DNA of 64,000 nucleotides from assembly GCF_001314325.1 (NCBI RefSeq), contig NZ_CP009429.1, positions 2,604,501 through 2,668,500 of the forward strand. Reading direction: 5' to 3'. A program made the translations under genes and the position numbers. Position 1 is the stretch's first letter, and every line of letters starts with the position of its first letter. The notes beneath the pieces were generated by a model. The model was not told the DNA's origin. It saw only the letters and a list, made by a program, of their open reading frames with translations, and searched no databases. Below, piece by piece: positions 43,961 to 53,054 of the stretch. This DNA is from Sphingopyxis macrogoltabida. Its GTDB lineage: Bacteria > Pseudomonadota > Alphaproteobacteria > Sphingomonadales > Sphingomonadaceae.

Positions 43961-44532
43961 CCCGAAAGCGCCCTCGCGACCGCAACCAGCCGGCCCGTCG
44001 TCATCTCGACCAGCGACGCCGGCAGCGCTTCCTTCAGGCTTCCGTCCTCGGCGAACGCCGCGTGGGCATTCGGCACCACGACCTGTTCGGGGATCACCAG
44101 CATCTGGATCGTGGACAGGATCTGCCGCAAATGCATCAACCCGCGCAGCCCGCCGAAGGGACTGATCGATGCCGACATGATCGCCGCCGCCTTGCCGCGA
44201 TAGGCGGTCAGCGCGACGAGGCCCTCGCCGCCGGTCGGCCGCGATGCCCAGTCGATCGCATTCTTGAGCAGCGGCGGCAGCGAGCCGTTATATTCGGGCG
44301 ACACGAACAGCAGCCCGTCCTGCGCCGCGAAAATGTCCTTGAGCCGCTGTGCATCGGGCGGAAAATCATTCGCCTCGAGCGCCGCCGAATAGAGCGGCAG
44401 GTCGAACGTCGCCAGATCGACGCGCGTCAGGGCGGCACCCTGCGCCGCAAGACTCGCGGCGGCGAGGTCACCGAGCATAAGATTGAACGATCCCTCGCGC
44501 GTGCTGCCGACGATTACCGCAATGCTGGTCAT
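43957..44532 (-). CDS. NAD(P)H-dependent FMN reductase family
   Basis: A 191-residue flavodoxin-fold protein. It starts SIAVIVGSTREGSFN (residues 3-17, phosphate-binding GSxRxxS/N), has FVSPEYNGSLPPLLKNAIDWASRP (about residues 75-98), the signature of the family, and MSASISPFGG. It should supply reduced flavin or reduce quinones/azo compounds. Its upstream region contains palindrome site 6. It overlaps the convergent MarR gene by 4 bases. Confidence 0.9.
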   Translation of the reverse strand: MTSIAVIVGSTREGSFNLMLGDLAAASLAAQGAALTRVDLATFDLPLYSAALEANDFPPDAQRLKDIFAAQDGLLFVSPEYNGSLPPLLKNAIDWASRPTGGEGLVALTAYRGKAAAIMSASISPFGGLRGLMHLRQILSTIQMLVIPEQVVVPNAHAAFAEDGSLKEALPASLVEMTTGRLVAVARALSG

Positions 44533-44553
44533 TTTCCCTCCCGGACAAAATAA

Positions 44554-44569
44554 TTAGAATACTAACCTA
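44554..44569. promoter_or_regulatory. Island palindrome, site 6 (FMN reductase)
   Basis: TTAGAATACTAACCTA matches the core at 11 of 12 positions. It lies 21 bases upstream of the reductase start codon on the minus strand. It is the last site at the right edge of the island. Confidence 0.65.
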
Positions 44570-44663
44570 TTTTGTCAGAGATGGGCAACCGGCTTTGCAT
44601 GGTTTTATCAGCACGAGGGCCGCTTTGGGGTGGATTTCAGACATTGAAGGCAGACGCTGCTAT

Positions 44664-44778
44664 CCCCTCCCGCAAGCGGGAGGGGCAGTGAGACTTACGA
44701 ACTTTGTTCGTTAGTCGCAGCGGGGTGGGCATCTCGCCGTCGCTGCCCACCCCCAACCCCTCCCGCCTGCGGGAGGGA
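44664..44778. repeat. Cluster of three hairpin repeats between reductase and thiG
   Basis: The palindromes at 44664-44685 and 44757-44778 share the motif CCCCTCCCGC-n2-GCGGGAGG. Between them is a GTGGGC/GCCCAC inverted pair (44725-44750). The 279-base gap 44533-44811 otherwise holds only palindrome site 6 and no gene. This has the look of a dispersed intergenic repeat and may terminate thiG transcription. Confidence 0.75.
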
Positions 44779-44811
44779 AGATGAACGACAGCTTCCGACC
44801 GCCTCCCGTCG

Positions 44812-45585
44812 CTAGATCAACCCCGCCAGCGGGCTCGACGGATCGGCATATTTGCGCAGTCCCATCCGTCCCGACAGATAGGCATCGCGCCCGGCCTCGA
44901 CCGCCAGCTTCATCGCGCGCGCCATGCGGACCGGGTCTTTCGCCTCGGCGATCGCGGTGTTCATCAACACGCCGTCGCAGCCGAGCTCCATCGCCACCGC
45001 CGCGTCGCTCGCCGTACCAACGCCTGCATCGACGAGCACCGGGACCGACGCGCCCTCGACGATCAGGCGGATCGTCACCCGGTTCTGGATGCCGAGCCCC
45101 GAACCGATCGGCGCGCCGAGCGGCATCACCGCAACCGCGCCCGCATCCTCGAGCTGCTTCGCCGCGATCGGATCGTCGACGCAATAGACCATCGGCAGGA
45201 AGCCCTCTTTCGCGAGCACCTCGGTCGCCTCCAGCGTCTCGCGCATGTTCGGGTAGAGCGTCTTCGCCTCGCCGAGCACTTCCAGCTTTACGAGGTCCCA
45301 GCCCCCCGCCTCGCGTGCCAATCGCAGCGTCCGTATCGCATCGTCGGCGTTGAAACAGCCTGCGGTGTTGGGCAGGTAGGTGATCTTCTTCGGATCGATA
45401 TAGTCGGTCAGCATCGGCGCCGTCGGATCGGACACATTGACCCGGCGCACCGCGACGGTGACGATCTCGGCCCCCGACGCTTCGACCGCCGCGGCATTCT
45501 GTTCGAAGTCCTTATACTTGCCGGTGCCGACAATCAGCCGCGACGTAAACGTCCGCCCGGCGACACTCCACTGATCCGCTGACAC
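44812..45585 (-). CDS. thiG: Thiazole synthase
   Basis: Forms the thiazole phosphate of thiamine from DXP, dehydroglycine/iminoacetate and ThiS-thiocarboxylate. The 257-residue barrel has the family opening [18 protein letters not shown], the Schiff-base lysine Lys100 ([10 protein letters not shown]), [14 protein letters not shown] and the phosphate-binding [12 protein letters not shown]. The start is GTG 45585, one base after the thiS stop. The rest of the thiamine pathway is not in the window. Confidence 0.96.
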   Translation of the reverse strand: MSADQWSVAGRTFTSRLIVGTGKYKDFEQNAAAVEASGAEIVTVAVRRVNVSDPTAPMLTDYIDPKKITYLPNTAGCFNADDAIRTLRLAREAGGWDLVKLEVLGEAKTLYPNMRETLEATEVLAKEGFLPMVYCVDDPIAAKQLEDAGAVAVMPLGAPIGSGLGIQNRVTIRLIVEGASVPVLVDAGVGTASDAAVAMELGCDGVLMNTAIAEAKDPVRMARAMKLAVEAGRDAYLSGRMGLRKYADPSSPLAGLI

Positions 45586-45586
45586 C

Positions 45587-45787
45587 TTAGCCGCCTCCCA
45601 CGAAATGAACGATTTCCAGCGCGTCGCCCTCGGCGAGCGCCACTTCGGCGAGCGTCGAGCGCGGGACGATCGCGCGATTGCGCTCGACCGCGACCTTCTT
45701 CACGTCGAGCCCCAGCGACGCGACGAGGTCGGCGATGCTGCCTTCGCGCACCTGACGGGGTTCGCCGTTGAGAATGACCGATATCAC
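45587..45787 (-). CDS. thiS: Sulfur carrier protein ThiS
   Basis: A 66-residue ubiquitin-fold sulfur carrier. It starts [12 protein letters not shown] and ends HFVGGG, the C-terminal Gly-Gly that is thiocarboxylated. GTG 45787 gives the expected length; the longer frame from 45892 adds 35 residues of basic, non-family sequence. It is translationally coupled to thiG (1-base gap) and divergent from aroQ with 82 bases between the starts. No TPP riboswitch is recognisable in that gap. Confidence 0.92.
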   Translation of the reverse strand: MISVILNGEPRQVREGSIADLVASLGLDVKKVAVERNRAIVPRSTLAEVALAEGDALEIVHFVGGG

Positions 45788-45869
45788 CGCGGAATCCGCC
45801 TCGCTTTGCCTTTTGCCGAGCAGCCCATATAGGGGGAGCGCCCGTCGCCGCAACCGAAAGACCTTGCCC

Positions 45870-46322
45870 TTGACCAGCGATCGTTCCGACAAGCCGACCG
45901 TCTATGTCCTCTCCGGCCCCAATCTCAACCTGCTCGGCACCCGCGAGCCCGAGATTTACGGCCACGACACGCTCAACGACATTCACGCACGGCTGGAGGC
46001 GCAGGCCGAAGGACTGGGGCTACGCCTCGAATGCCGGCAGACGAACCATGAAGGCGTGCTGATCGACTGGCTGCACGAAGCCTATGTCGCAGGCGCGAAA
46101 GCGGTGCTGCTCAACGCCGGCGGCTATACCCATACGTCGATCGCGATCCACGACGCGATCAAGTCGATCAAGGTGCCGGTGATCGAGGTTCACCTGTCGG
46201 ACCCGATGAAGCGCGAAGAGTTCCGCCATTTGAGCTATGTCGGCATGGCGGCGGTAGACCATTTTGCAGGTCACGGCGCGAACAGCTATACGCTGGCGCT
46301 GGACGCCGCCGCCCGTCTCTGA
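45870..46322 (+). CDS. aroQ: Type II 3-dehydroquinate dehydratase
   Basis: Dehydrates 3-dehydroquinate in the shikimate pathway. The product of about 150 residues has [19 protein letters not shown] (residues 11-29) with the catalytic Tyr/Arg loop, the [17 protein letters not shown] core, and [17 protein letters not shown] with the active-site His. No ATG fits; TTG 45870 gives the normal length. It precedes accB and accC in the common alphaproteobacterial order aroQ-accB-accC. Confidence 0.95.
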   Translation: MTSDRSDKPTVYVLSGPNLNLLGTREPEIYGHDTLNDIHARLEAQAEGLGLRLECRQTNHEGVLIDWLHEAYVAGAKAVLLNAGGYTHTSIAIHDAIKSIKVPVIEVHLSDPMKREEFRHLSYVGMAAVDHFAGHGANSYTLALDAAARL

Positions 46323-46392
46323 CAATAGGGCGCATCAAAAAACGGGGTCAGAGCGTCGGAACCGCGACGCCGCAAAGAACAGGAAATACATC

Positions 46393-46878
46393 ATGGGTGA
46401 CCATAAAGAGCAGGGCATCAACATCGATCCGGCTTTCGTCCGCGCGTTGGCGGAACTGCTCGACGATACGCAGCTTTCGGAAATCGAGGTCGAGGACGGC
46501 GATCGCAAGGTCCGCGTCGCACGGACGCTGACCGCCGCGCCTGTCGCCTATGCCGCCGCGCCCGCTCCCGTTGCGCCCCCCGCTGCGGCAGCTCCCGCCG
46601 CCCCTGCCGCTCCGGCGGCGGCCGCGCCCGCGGCCGATAATTTTGCCGGAGCGGTAAAGTCGCCGATGGTCGGCACCGTCTATCTTGCCCCCGAACCCAG
46701 CGCGCCGAATTTCGCGACGGTCGGTTCGGCGGTGAAGGAAGGCGACACGGTGCTGATTATCGAGGCGATGAAGGTGATGAACCCGATCGTCGCGCCGACG
46801 TCGGGCACGCTGAAGGCCGTGCATGTCGAGAACAGCCAGCCGGTCGAGTTCGACCAGCCGCTGTTCACCATCGGCTGA
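46393..46878 (+). CDS. accB: Biotin carboxyl carrier protein of acetyl-CoA carboxylase
   Basis: Carries biotin between the carboxylase and transferase of acetyl-CoA carboxylase. The 161-residue protein has an N-terminal helical domain (residues 1-50), an Ala/Pro-rich linker (about 52-80) and the biotinyl domain with the EAMKVMN site, whose Lys is biotinylated. ATG 46393 gives the usual start. It lies 70 bases after aroQ and 8 bases before accC. Confidence 0.97.
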   Translation: MGDHKEQGINIDPAFVRALAELLDDTQLSEIEVEDGDRKVRVARTLTAAPVAYAAAPAPVAPPAAAAPAAPAAPAAAAPAADNFAGAVKSPMVGTVYLAPEPSAPNFATVGSAVKEGDTVLIIEAMKVMNPIVAPTSGTLKAVHVENSQPVEFDQPLFTIG

Positions 46879-46886
46879 ACGATCCG

Positions 46887-48248
46887 ATGACCATCGAAAA
46901 ACTGCTGATCGCCAACCGCGGCGAGATCGCGCTGCGCATCCACCGCGCCTGCCACGAAATGGGCATCAAGACCGTCGCGGTTCATTCGACCGCCGATGCC
47001 GACGCGATGCACGTCCGTCTTGCCGACGAGGCCGTGTGCATCGGCCCGCCGAGCGCCAAGGACAGCTATCTCAACATCCCGGCGATCATTTCGGCGGCCG
47101 AGGTGACGGGCGCCAACGCGATCCATCCCGGCTATGGCTTCCTGTCCGAGAACGCGCGTTTCGCCGAGATCATCGAAGCACATAACATCTGCTTCGTCGG
47201 CCCGAAGCCCGAGCATATCCGCACGATGGGCGACAAGGTCGAAGCGAAGCGCACCGCGGTCGAGCTCGGCTTGCCGGTCGTCCCCGGCTCGCCCGGTGCG
47301 GTGACCTATGGCGACGAGGCGAAACGGATCGCGGCCGAAGCCGGCTATCCGGTGCTGATCAAGGCAGCGTCGGGCGGCGGCGGCCGCGGCATGAAGGTCG
47401 TCCCCGACGAAGCGAGCCTCGAAAGCCTGATGGGTCAGGCGTCGAGCGAAGCGGCGGCGGCGTTCGGCGACCCGACCGTCTATATGGAAAAATATCTCGG
47501 CAACCCGCGCCACATCGAATTTCAGATATTCGGCGACGGTCAGGGCAATGCCATCCATTTGGGCGAACGCGACTGCTCGCTCCAGCGGCGCCATCAAAAA
47601 GTGCTCGAGGAAGCCCCCTCGCCGATCATCTCGGCCGAGGAGCGCGCGCGCATGGGCAAGGTCTGCGCCGACGCGATGGCGGCGATGGGTTATCGCGGCG
47701 CCGGCACGATCGAGTTTCTGTGGGAAAATGGCGAGTTTTTCTTCATCGAGATGAACACGCGCATCCAGGTCGAGCATCCGGTGACCGAGATGATCACCGG
47801 CTTCGACCTCGTCCGCGAACAGATCCGCATCGCCGACGGGCGCGGCCTGTCGGTGGCGCAGGAGGATCTGGAGTTCCGCGGCCACGCGATGGAGTGCCGG
47901 ATCAACGCCGAAGACCCGCGCACCTTCATGCCCTCGCCGGGCAAGGTCACCAATTACCACGCCGCGGGCGGCATGCATGTGCGCGTCGATAGCGGGCTTT
48001 ATGCCGGCTATTCGATCCCGCCCTATTATGACAGCATGATCGCCAAGCTGATCGTCTATGGCCGCACCCGCGAAAGCTGCATGATGCGGATGCGCCGCGC
48101 GCTCGAGGAGATGGTGATCGGCGGGGTCAAGACCAACATCCCGCTGCATCAGGCGCTGCTCGCCGCCCCCGACGTCATCCATGGCGACTATACGATCAAA
48201 TGGCTCGAGGAATGGCTAGCGCGCGAGGAAGCGGAAGGCGCGGCGTAA
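46887..48248 (+). CDS. accC: Biotin carboxylase subunit of acetyl-CoA carboxylase
   Basis: Carboxylates biotin on AccB with ATP and bicarbonate. It has 453 residues, the standard length: the N-terminal [22 protein letters not shown] fold, the ATP-grasp glycine loop [12 protein letters not shown] (about residues 158-169), [21 protein letters not shown] and the catalytic [13 protein letters not shown]. It follows accB by 8 bases. The stop is 13 bases before the second copy of the 95-base palindromic repeat. Confidence 0.98.
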   Translation: MTIEKLLIANRGEIALRIHRACHEMGIKTVAVHSTADADAMHVRLADEAVCIGPPSAKDSYLNIPAIISAAEVTGANAIHPGYGFLSENARFAEIIEAHNICFVGPKPEHIRTMGDKVEAKRTAVELGLPVVPGSPGAVTYGDEAKRIAAEAGYPVLIKAASGGGGRGMKVVPDEASLESLMGQASSEAAAAFGDPTVYMEKYLGNPRHIEFQIFGDGQGNAIHLGERDCSLQRRHQKVLEEAPSPIISAEERARMGKVCADAMAAMGYRGAGTIEFLWENGEFFFIEMNTRIQVEHPVTEMITGFDLVREQIRIADGRGLSVAQEDLEFRGHAMECRINAEDPRTFMPSPGKVTNYHAAGGMHVRVDSGLYAGYSIPPYYDSMIAKLIVYGRTRESCMMRMRRALEEMVIGGVKTNIPLHQALLAAPDVIHGDYTIKWLEEWLAREEAEGAA

Positions 48249-48261
48249 AGGATCAAAGCCC

Positions 48262-48356
48262 CGTCATTGCGAGCTTAGCGAAGCAATCTCCAGCCAACGG
48301 TATATGTGGTCGATCGCTGGAGATTGCCGCGTCGCCTTCGGCTCCTCGCAATGACG
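48262..48356. repeat. 95-base palindromic intergenic repeat, copy 2
   Basis: Outer arms CGTCATTGCGAG (48262-48273) and CTCGCAATGACG (48345-48356), with inner GAAGCAATCTCCAGC and GCTGGAGATTGC arms. The same element as 36591-36687 with a diverged loop. It lies after accC in the intergenic region. Confidence 0.88.
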
Positions 48357-48411
48357 GCTGCTGTGCCCTCGCTCACTTTAACTATGTGATCTTTTTGGCT
48401 ATGGCACCCGC

Positions 48412-49767
48412 ATGGTCAAAAATACTCTCCCGTCGATGCGCCCCGCTGCGGCGCTGATCCTTTCGCTGGCGCTCGCCGCGCCATCCGTCCTTGCGCAGGA
48501 AGTGAAGGAGGATTCGGTCGTCCTCCAGCCCGACAAGGTCACCGACGATGCACCTGTCGTCGTCGCGCCGGTCGCGCTTCCCGCTTGGTCGGAGGCGAAT
48601 GCGACGGCTTTGCTCAGCGCGATCGAAGGCGCCGGCGACGAAGGGCTTTTCGCCAAGGATTACAACCCCGACGACCTCGCTGCGGCGATCATGTCGAAGG
48701 ATCAGGCACGGCTCGACAAGGTCGCGACCGATGCCTTCCTCCTGTTCGCGACGCACCTGCGCGACGGGCGGACGCCGAATGCCGCTCGCAAGCAATGGTT
48801 CATGGTCGATAGCGACGACACCGACGAGCCGCTGCTGCCGTTGCTCACCAATGCGCTGGCGACGAACAACGTCGCGCAGGCGCTCGCCGGCCTCGATCCG
48901 GTCCATCCCGATTTCGCGGTGCTGAAAGCGTCGCTGAAGAAGGCCAAGACCCCTGCCGAAGCCAATGGAATCCGGGTGAACATCGAACGCTGGCGCTGGA
49001 TGCCGCGCGATCTCGGCGAACGCTATGTCGTCAGCAACGTCCCCGAATATCTGACCCGCGTCATCCACGGCGGCACGACGATCGCGACGCACAAGGCCGT
49101 CGTCGGCAAGGCCTCGACCCCGACGCCGCAGCTCAATCCGATGGCGACGGGCGTCATCGTCAACCCGACCTGGACGCTGCCGCGCAGCATCATCAACGAG
49201 GGCATCGGGGCGACGATCGCCAACAATCCGGCGTCGGCACGCCGTCAGGGCTATACCTGGACAGGCAGCGGCAAGACGCTGTCGGTGGTCCAGCAGCCCG
49301 GCGCGAACAACGCGCTGGGCGTGATGAAGATGGAAATGCTCAACCCGCACGCCATCTACCTGCACGACACGCCGTCGAAGGGCGCCTTCGCCGCGGCGGC
49401 GCGGGCGTTCAGCCACGGCTGTATCCGTACCGAGCGCGCTTTGCACTTTTCGGGCCTGATGGCGGTTTATTTCGCCGGCAAGAGCCCCGAGGAATTCGGC
49501 GAAGCGATCGCCAGCGGCAAGACGACGCGCTTCGGCTTCGAACAGCCCTTCCCCGTCTATGTCGCCTATTGGACCGTCGTTCCCGACGGCAAGGGCGGCG
49601 TGAAGAAGCTGGCCGACATCTACGGCCGCGACGCGCCCGTCGTGGCGAGCTTTGCAAAGCAGGGCCGCCCGGCCGGTGCGCTCATCGCGCCGCCGCCGCC
49701 GGAGGTCGTGCCGACCGTCCAGACCACCGCGCGCGCGACGACACCGGGGACTTCGGGAATCTACTGA
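48412..49767 (+). CDS. L,D-transpeptidase (YcbB/LdtD-like)
   Basis: A secreted murein-crosslinking enzyme of 451 residues. The signal peptide (MVKNTLPSMRPAAALILSLALAAPSVLAQ) ends at about 29. A scaffold region follows, with NIERWRWMPRDLGERYVVSNVPEY at about 190-213, typical of the YcbB branch. The YkuD catalytic domain has the signature FSHGCIRT, nucleophile Cys337. The Pro-rich C-terminus is probably disordered. It acts in the periplasm making 3-3 cross-links. It is a single gene with its own upstream gap after the repeat. Confidence 0.92.
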   Translation: MVKNTLPSMRPAAALILSLALAAPSVLAQEVKEDSVVLQPDKVTDDAPVVVAPVALPAWSEANATALLSAIEGAGDEGLFAKDYNPDDLAAAIMSKDQARLDKVATDAFLLFATHLRDGRTPNAARKQWFMVDSDDTDEPLLPLLTNALATNNVAQALAGLDPVHPDFAVLKASLKKAKTPAEANGIRVNIERWRWMPRDLGERYVVSNVPEYLTRVIHGGTTIATHKAVVGKASTPTPQLNPMATGVIVNPTWTLPRSIINEGIGATIANNPASARRQGYTWTGSGKTLSVVQQPGANNALGVMKMEMLNPHAIYLHDTPSKGAFAAAARAFSHGCIRTERALHFSGLMAVYFAGKSPEEFGEAIASGKTTRFGFEQPFPVYVAYWTVVPDGKGGVKKLADIYGRDAPVVASFAKQGRPAGALIAPPPPEVVPTVQTTARATTPGTSGIY

Positions 49768-49805
49768 CGCAAGGCGCGCCACGCATCTAAACGACGGACA
49801 AGATC

Positions 49806-50177
49806 ATGAAAGCAATCGGCATTGCCGCCGCCATTCTCGTCATTGCAGTCCCGACTGGAGCACAGATAACCGATCAATCGGCGCCGAGCACCAAACCGCC
49901 GGCTCAGCCTCACATCATTGGCAGTCCAATGCGCTGGATAACCAATAGTGACTACCCTCCTGCGGCTGTGCAGGAACGGCGCGAAGGCCGTGTTCGCTTC
50001 AAGCTGACCATCAATGCGTCGGGACGGGTCAGCAATTGCGAAATCACCGCGTCAAGCGGACATGCCGACCTCGATACCCAGACCTGCCACATTCTCTCGC
50101 GCCGTGCTCGGTTCGTCAAAGCAACCGGGTCCGATGAACCCCGGTATTTCGAGAGCATATTTAGCTGGAATTTATAA
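49806..50177 (+). CDS. Small secreted TonB C-terminal-domain-like protein
   Basis: A 123-residue protein with a short signal peptide (MKAIGIAAAILVIAVPTGAQ). A TonB-C-like domain follows: YPPAAVQERREGRVRFKLTINASGRVSNCEITASSGHADLD (about 50-90), the TonB/TolA-C pattern. No transmembrane anchor beyond the signal is present, so it would be periplasmic and not a full energy transducer. It follows the L,D-transpeptidase by 38 bases. Two cysteines (NCEI, TCHI) could pair. Function unknown. Confidence 0.8.
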   Translation: MKAIGIAAAILVIAVPTGAQITDQSAPSTKPPAQPHIIGSPMRWITNSDYPPAAVQERREGRVRFKLTINASGRVSNCEITASSGHADLDTQTCHILSRRARFVKATGSDEPRYFESIFSWNL

Positions 50178-50236
50178 TTCTCCGCTGCCGGCTTCGGCAT
50201 AGCGCTTATCGCGGCGAGGAAACCGGTATAATCTTG

Positions 50237-50977
50237 TCAATCCGCCGTCTTCGGAATCACGCCGTTGCTCGCACCGGTGCGAATGATATTTTCGGTGCCC
50301 GGCAGCGGCTCGCTCGGCATCTCGAACTTCGGTACCGGCGGCGGCACGCTCAGCTTGTCGGCGAACAGCAATCGGCCCGGGCCAAGCTTGTAGAGGATCA
50401 TCGGCAACAACGCCTCGCCGAAGACGAAGCAGCCTTCGCTGCGCCCCAGCTTGCCTTGTGTCGCGATCAGCGACGGGTCGGCATACCAGGCGCCATGGAC
50501 GACGATCGCGCGCGCGTCGGCGCTGTAATTGTCGGGCTCCAGCCCTGCGAGCCGCATCGACGAGCCGTTGCTGCCATAATAATAATCGCTGGTGCGATAA
50601 GCGCCCCGCGAGGTTGCAAGGCTGCCGACACGGTTCGAAAAGCTTTTGAGCCAGCCGTCGTGCTGCGGATCCGAACCGCGGCCATGGGTGACTGGAAACA
50701 TATCGATCTTGCCCGCGACCATGTCGACGAGCGCGAAGCGCGGCCGCGACGACGGCAGGCCGAAATCGACGATGCCGACGCGGTCGGCTTGCGGGATATT
50801 GCGATTCTGCATCGCCAGTTGCCGGCGCGCGACAGCCAGATAGTCGACCGGCGGCGATACCGGCGCGATCGGCTGCTGAATCCAGTTCGGCGTCTGGGCG
50901 CGCGTCGGAAAGGCAGCCATCGCCCCCGCCCCGGCAAGTCCCGCCAATATCGCCCTGCGATCAATCAGTTCATTCAC
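50237..50977 (-). CDS. YkuD_2-type murein L,D-transpeptidase family protein
   Basis: A protein of about 246 residues with an RR-containing N-terminus (NELIDRRAILAGLAGAGAMAAFP), suggesting Tat export. The catalytic-like domain has RFALVDMVAGKIDMFPVTHGRGSDP, VVHGAWYADPS and LGRSEGCFVF, with the Cys at the nucleophile position of the YkuD_2 group. GTG 50977 is chosen after GGGTT; TTG 50989 is possible. It is convergent with the TonB-C-like gene. It may cleave or modify peptidoglycan stems or tether proteins; the specific role is unknown. Confidence 0.82.
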   Translation of the reverse strand: MNELIDRRAILAGLAGAGAMAAFPTRAQTPNWIQQPIAPVSPPVDYLAVARRQLAMQNRNIPQADRVGIVDFGLPSSRPRFALVDMVAGKIDMFPVTHGRGSDPQHDGWLKSFSNRVGSLATSRGAYRTSDYYYGSNGSSMRLAGLEPDNYSADARAIVVHGAWYADPSLIATQGKLGRSEGCFVFGEALLPMILYKLGPGRLLFADKLSVPPPVPKFEMPSEPLPGTENIIRTGASNGVIPKTAD

Positions 50978-51191
50978 TTTGCAACCCAACCCCGCATTGG
51001 CCGCCCTTTGGCGGTCCCTCGGCTTGTCATAAGCCCCAAGATGGTGGTCGAAGGCAATATTACCATGCCTGTCATGCGGGCAGATGTGGCATATTCGCCA
51101 TGAATAGCGGGTTTACGCGCCCCAAGTTTTTCCGGGCGCCTTGTCGACGACAGGATTGTCGGCGGCGCGGCGCGGCGATAGGAGCGGCCGA

Positions 51192-51536
51192 ATGAAAGCA
51201 ACGATCTGGCACAACCCCGCCTGCGGCACCTCGCGCAAGACTCTCGCGATTCTCGAGGAGACGCCCGGCGTCGATGTCACCGTCGTCGAATATCTGAAAA
51301 ATCCCTATAGCGAGGCGAAGCTGCGCCAGCTTTTCGCCGATGCCGGGATCGCCGCTCGCGACGCGCTGCGCCTGCGCGGCACCGACGCCGAAGAACGCGG
51401 CCTCAAAGATGCGAGCGAAGACGAAATCGTCGCCGCGATGGCCGCCAATCCCGCCTATGTCGAACGCCCGATCGTCGAGACCGACAAGGGCGTCCGGCTG
51501 TGCCGCCCGCAGGACCGGGTGCACGAAATCCTCTGA
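51192..51536 (+). CDS. ArsC/Spx-fold reductase (arsenate reductase-like)
   Basis: A 114-residue thioredoxin-like-fold protein. It starts MKATIWHNPACGTSRKTLAIL with the single catalytic Cys in NPxCGTSRKT, as in glutaredoxin-dependent ArsC, and has VEYLKNPYSEAKL and RPIVETDKGVRLCRP, the family's RPI segment. Start ATG 51192. There is no ars operon beside it, so arsenate reductase activity is possible but unproven; an Spx/YffB-like role is the alternative. It is followed by the NodT gene. Confidence 0.88.
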   Translation: MKATIWHNPACGTSRKTLAILEETPGVDVTVVEYLKNPYSEAKLRQLFADAGIAARDALRLRGTDAEERGLKDASEDEIVAAMAANPAYVERPIVETDKGVRLCRPQDRVHEIL

Positions 51537-51590
51537 CGCAGGGCTCGCTGCCCGGCGATCAGACTCAGAATTATTCGGCCAACGGAAATT

Positions 51591-51618
51591 TTGACACGGT
51601 TTTGCAAGTCGCTACAAC
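51591..51618 (+). promoter_or_regulatory. Predicted promoter of the NodT-MacA-MacB operon
   Basis: TTGACA (51591-51596), 16-base spacer, TACAAC (51613-51618). It lies 30 bases before the lipoprotein start codon. The TTG here has the look of an alternative start codon in the long frame, but the -35 match and the downstream lipoprotein signal favour a promoter. Confidence 0.6.
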
Positions 51619-51647
51619 CGGCGCATGCCTCCCTGCAGGTGCCGAAA

Positions 51648-53054
51648 ATGAGCGTGCGATACCGCTATCCGATCCTCCTTCTGGCATCCGCATCGCTCGC
51701 CGGGTGTAGCGTCGGCCCCGACTACCGCCCCGCCACCGTCAGTGAACTGGCGCTGCCATCCGGTTACAGCGACGGCCGCAACGCGGCGCTCGACGAAGCG
51801 GGGCTCGCTTCATGGTGGACCCGGTTCGACGATCCCATGCTCGACCGGCTCGTCGAACGCGCGATTGCTGTCAATCTCGACGTGGCGCAGGCCGAGGCGC
51901 GGCTGCGGCAGGCGCGCGAGGCGTCGGTGCAGGCTGGCGCCGACCTGCTGCCGACGGTGAGCGCCAGCGGCCGCGCCGGCCGCAATGTCGTGATCGACGG
52001 ACAGGACAGCAGCAGCTACTCGCTCGGCCTCGATGCCGACTGGCAAGTCGACCTGTTCGGCGGCGGTCGGCGCGCGCTCGAGGCAGCACGCGCCGACGAA
52101 GCGGCGACCCGCTACGACCTCGCCGGGGTGCGGATCGCGATCATCGCCGAACTGGTCACCAACTATGTCCAGCTCCGCCTTGCGCAGCAGCAACTCGCGA
52201 TCGCCGAAGAGACGGTCCGCTATCAGCGCGACAATTACGACATCGCGCGCTGGCGGGTGCAGGCCGGCCTCGCCTCCTCGCTCGACGAGCAGCAGGCGCG
52301 TACGCAATTGGCACAGACCGAAGCGAGCATTCCCGAGTTCCGGACCAGCATCCGCGGCGCGCTCAACCGCATCGCGGTGCTGACCGCCGAAGCGCCCGGA
52401 ACGGCGACCGCCACGCTCGAACCTGCCGCCCCCATCCCCACCCCACCGACCGGTATCGCCGCGGGCTTTCCCGCCGACACGCTGCGCCAGCGCCCCGATG
52501 TCCGCGCGGCCGAGCGCAGTCTCGCCGCCGCCACTGCGCGGATCGGCGTCGCGCAGGCGCAATTGCTCCCCTCGCTGGGTCTGACCGGCTCGCTCGGCAC
52601 CAGCGCGCTGACCACCCGCGGCCTGTTCGATACCATCACCGGATCGCTGTTCGCCGGCCTTTCGCAAATCCTGTTCGACGGCGGCGCCCGCGCGTCGCAG
52701 GTCCGCGCCCAGCGTGCGGCGGCGGATGGCGCCTTCGCCGCCTATCGCCAGACGATCCTCGTCTCGCTCGAAGACGTCGAAAATGCGCTGGTTGCGGCAA
52801 GCTCCGCCGACGAGCGCAGCGCCCAACTGGCGATCGCCCGCGAAGCGGCGAACAACAGCGCCATCCTTGCCCGGCTGCAATATCAATCGGGGCTGACCGA
52901 CTTTCAGACGCTGTCCAGCGTCGAAACCTCGCTCCTGTCGTCGAGCAACAGCCTGGCGAGCTCGCGCGCGGCGCAGGCGCTGGCCATCGTCCAGCTCTAC
53001 AATGCGCTGGGCGGCGGGTGGCAGTCCATGGAAACGAACGGAACCGGCGGATGA
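51648..53054 (+). CDS. NodT-family outer-membrane efflux lipoprotein
   Basis: The outer-membrane channel of a tripartite exporter. It has 468 residues. Lipoprotein signal MSVRYRYPILLLASASLAGC has a lipobox LAGC, followed by GPDYRP, typical of NodT/OprM proteins. Two OEP repeats follow with SWWTRFDDPMLDRLVERAI and RPDVRAAERSLAAATARIGVAQAQLLPSL (about 285-313). ATG 51648 opens the signal. The stop overlaps the MacA-like gene by 4 bases (ATGA). Confidence 0.93.
   Translation: MSVRYRYPILLLASASLAGCSVGPDYRPATVSELALPSGYSDGRNAALDEAGLASWWTRFDDPMLDRLVERAIAVNLDVAQAEARLRQAREASVQAGADLLPTVSASGRAGRNVVIDGQDSSSYSLGLDADWQVDLFGGGRRALEAARADEAATRYDLAGVRIAIIAELVTNYVQLRLAQQQLAIAEETVRYQRDNYDIARWRVQAGLASSLDEQQARTQLAQTEASIPEFRTSIRGALNRIAVLTAEAPGTATATLEPAAPIPTPPTGIAAGFPADTLRQRPDVRAAERSLAAATARIGVAQAQLLPSLGLTGSLGTSALTTRGLFDTITGSLFAGLSQILFDGGARASQVRAQRAAADGAFAAYRQTILVSLEDVENALVAASSADERSAQLAIAREAANNSAILARLQYQSGLTDFQTLSSVETSLLSSSNSLASSRAAQALAIVQLYNALGGGWQSMETNGTGG

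Noticed and set aside
45788..45869. TPP riboswitch upstream of thiS
   Set aside because: The 82-base gap is too short and lacks recognisable THI-box sequence.
51591..51593. TTG start codon for the NodT gene
   Set aside because: It is part of a TTGACA -35 element; ATG 51648 gives the proper lipoprotein signal with a LAGC lipobox.
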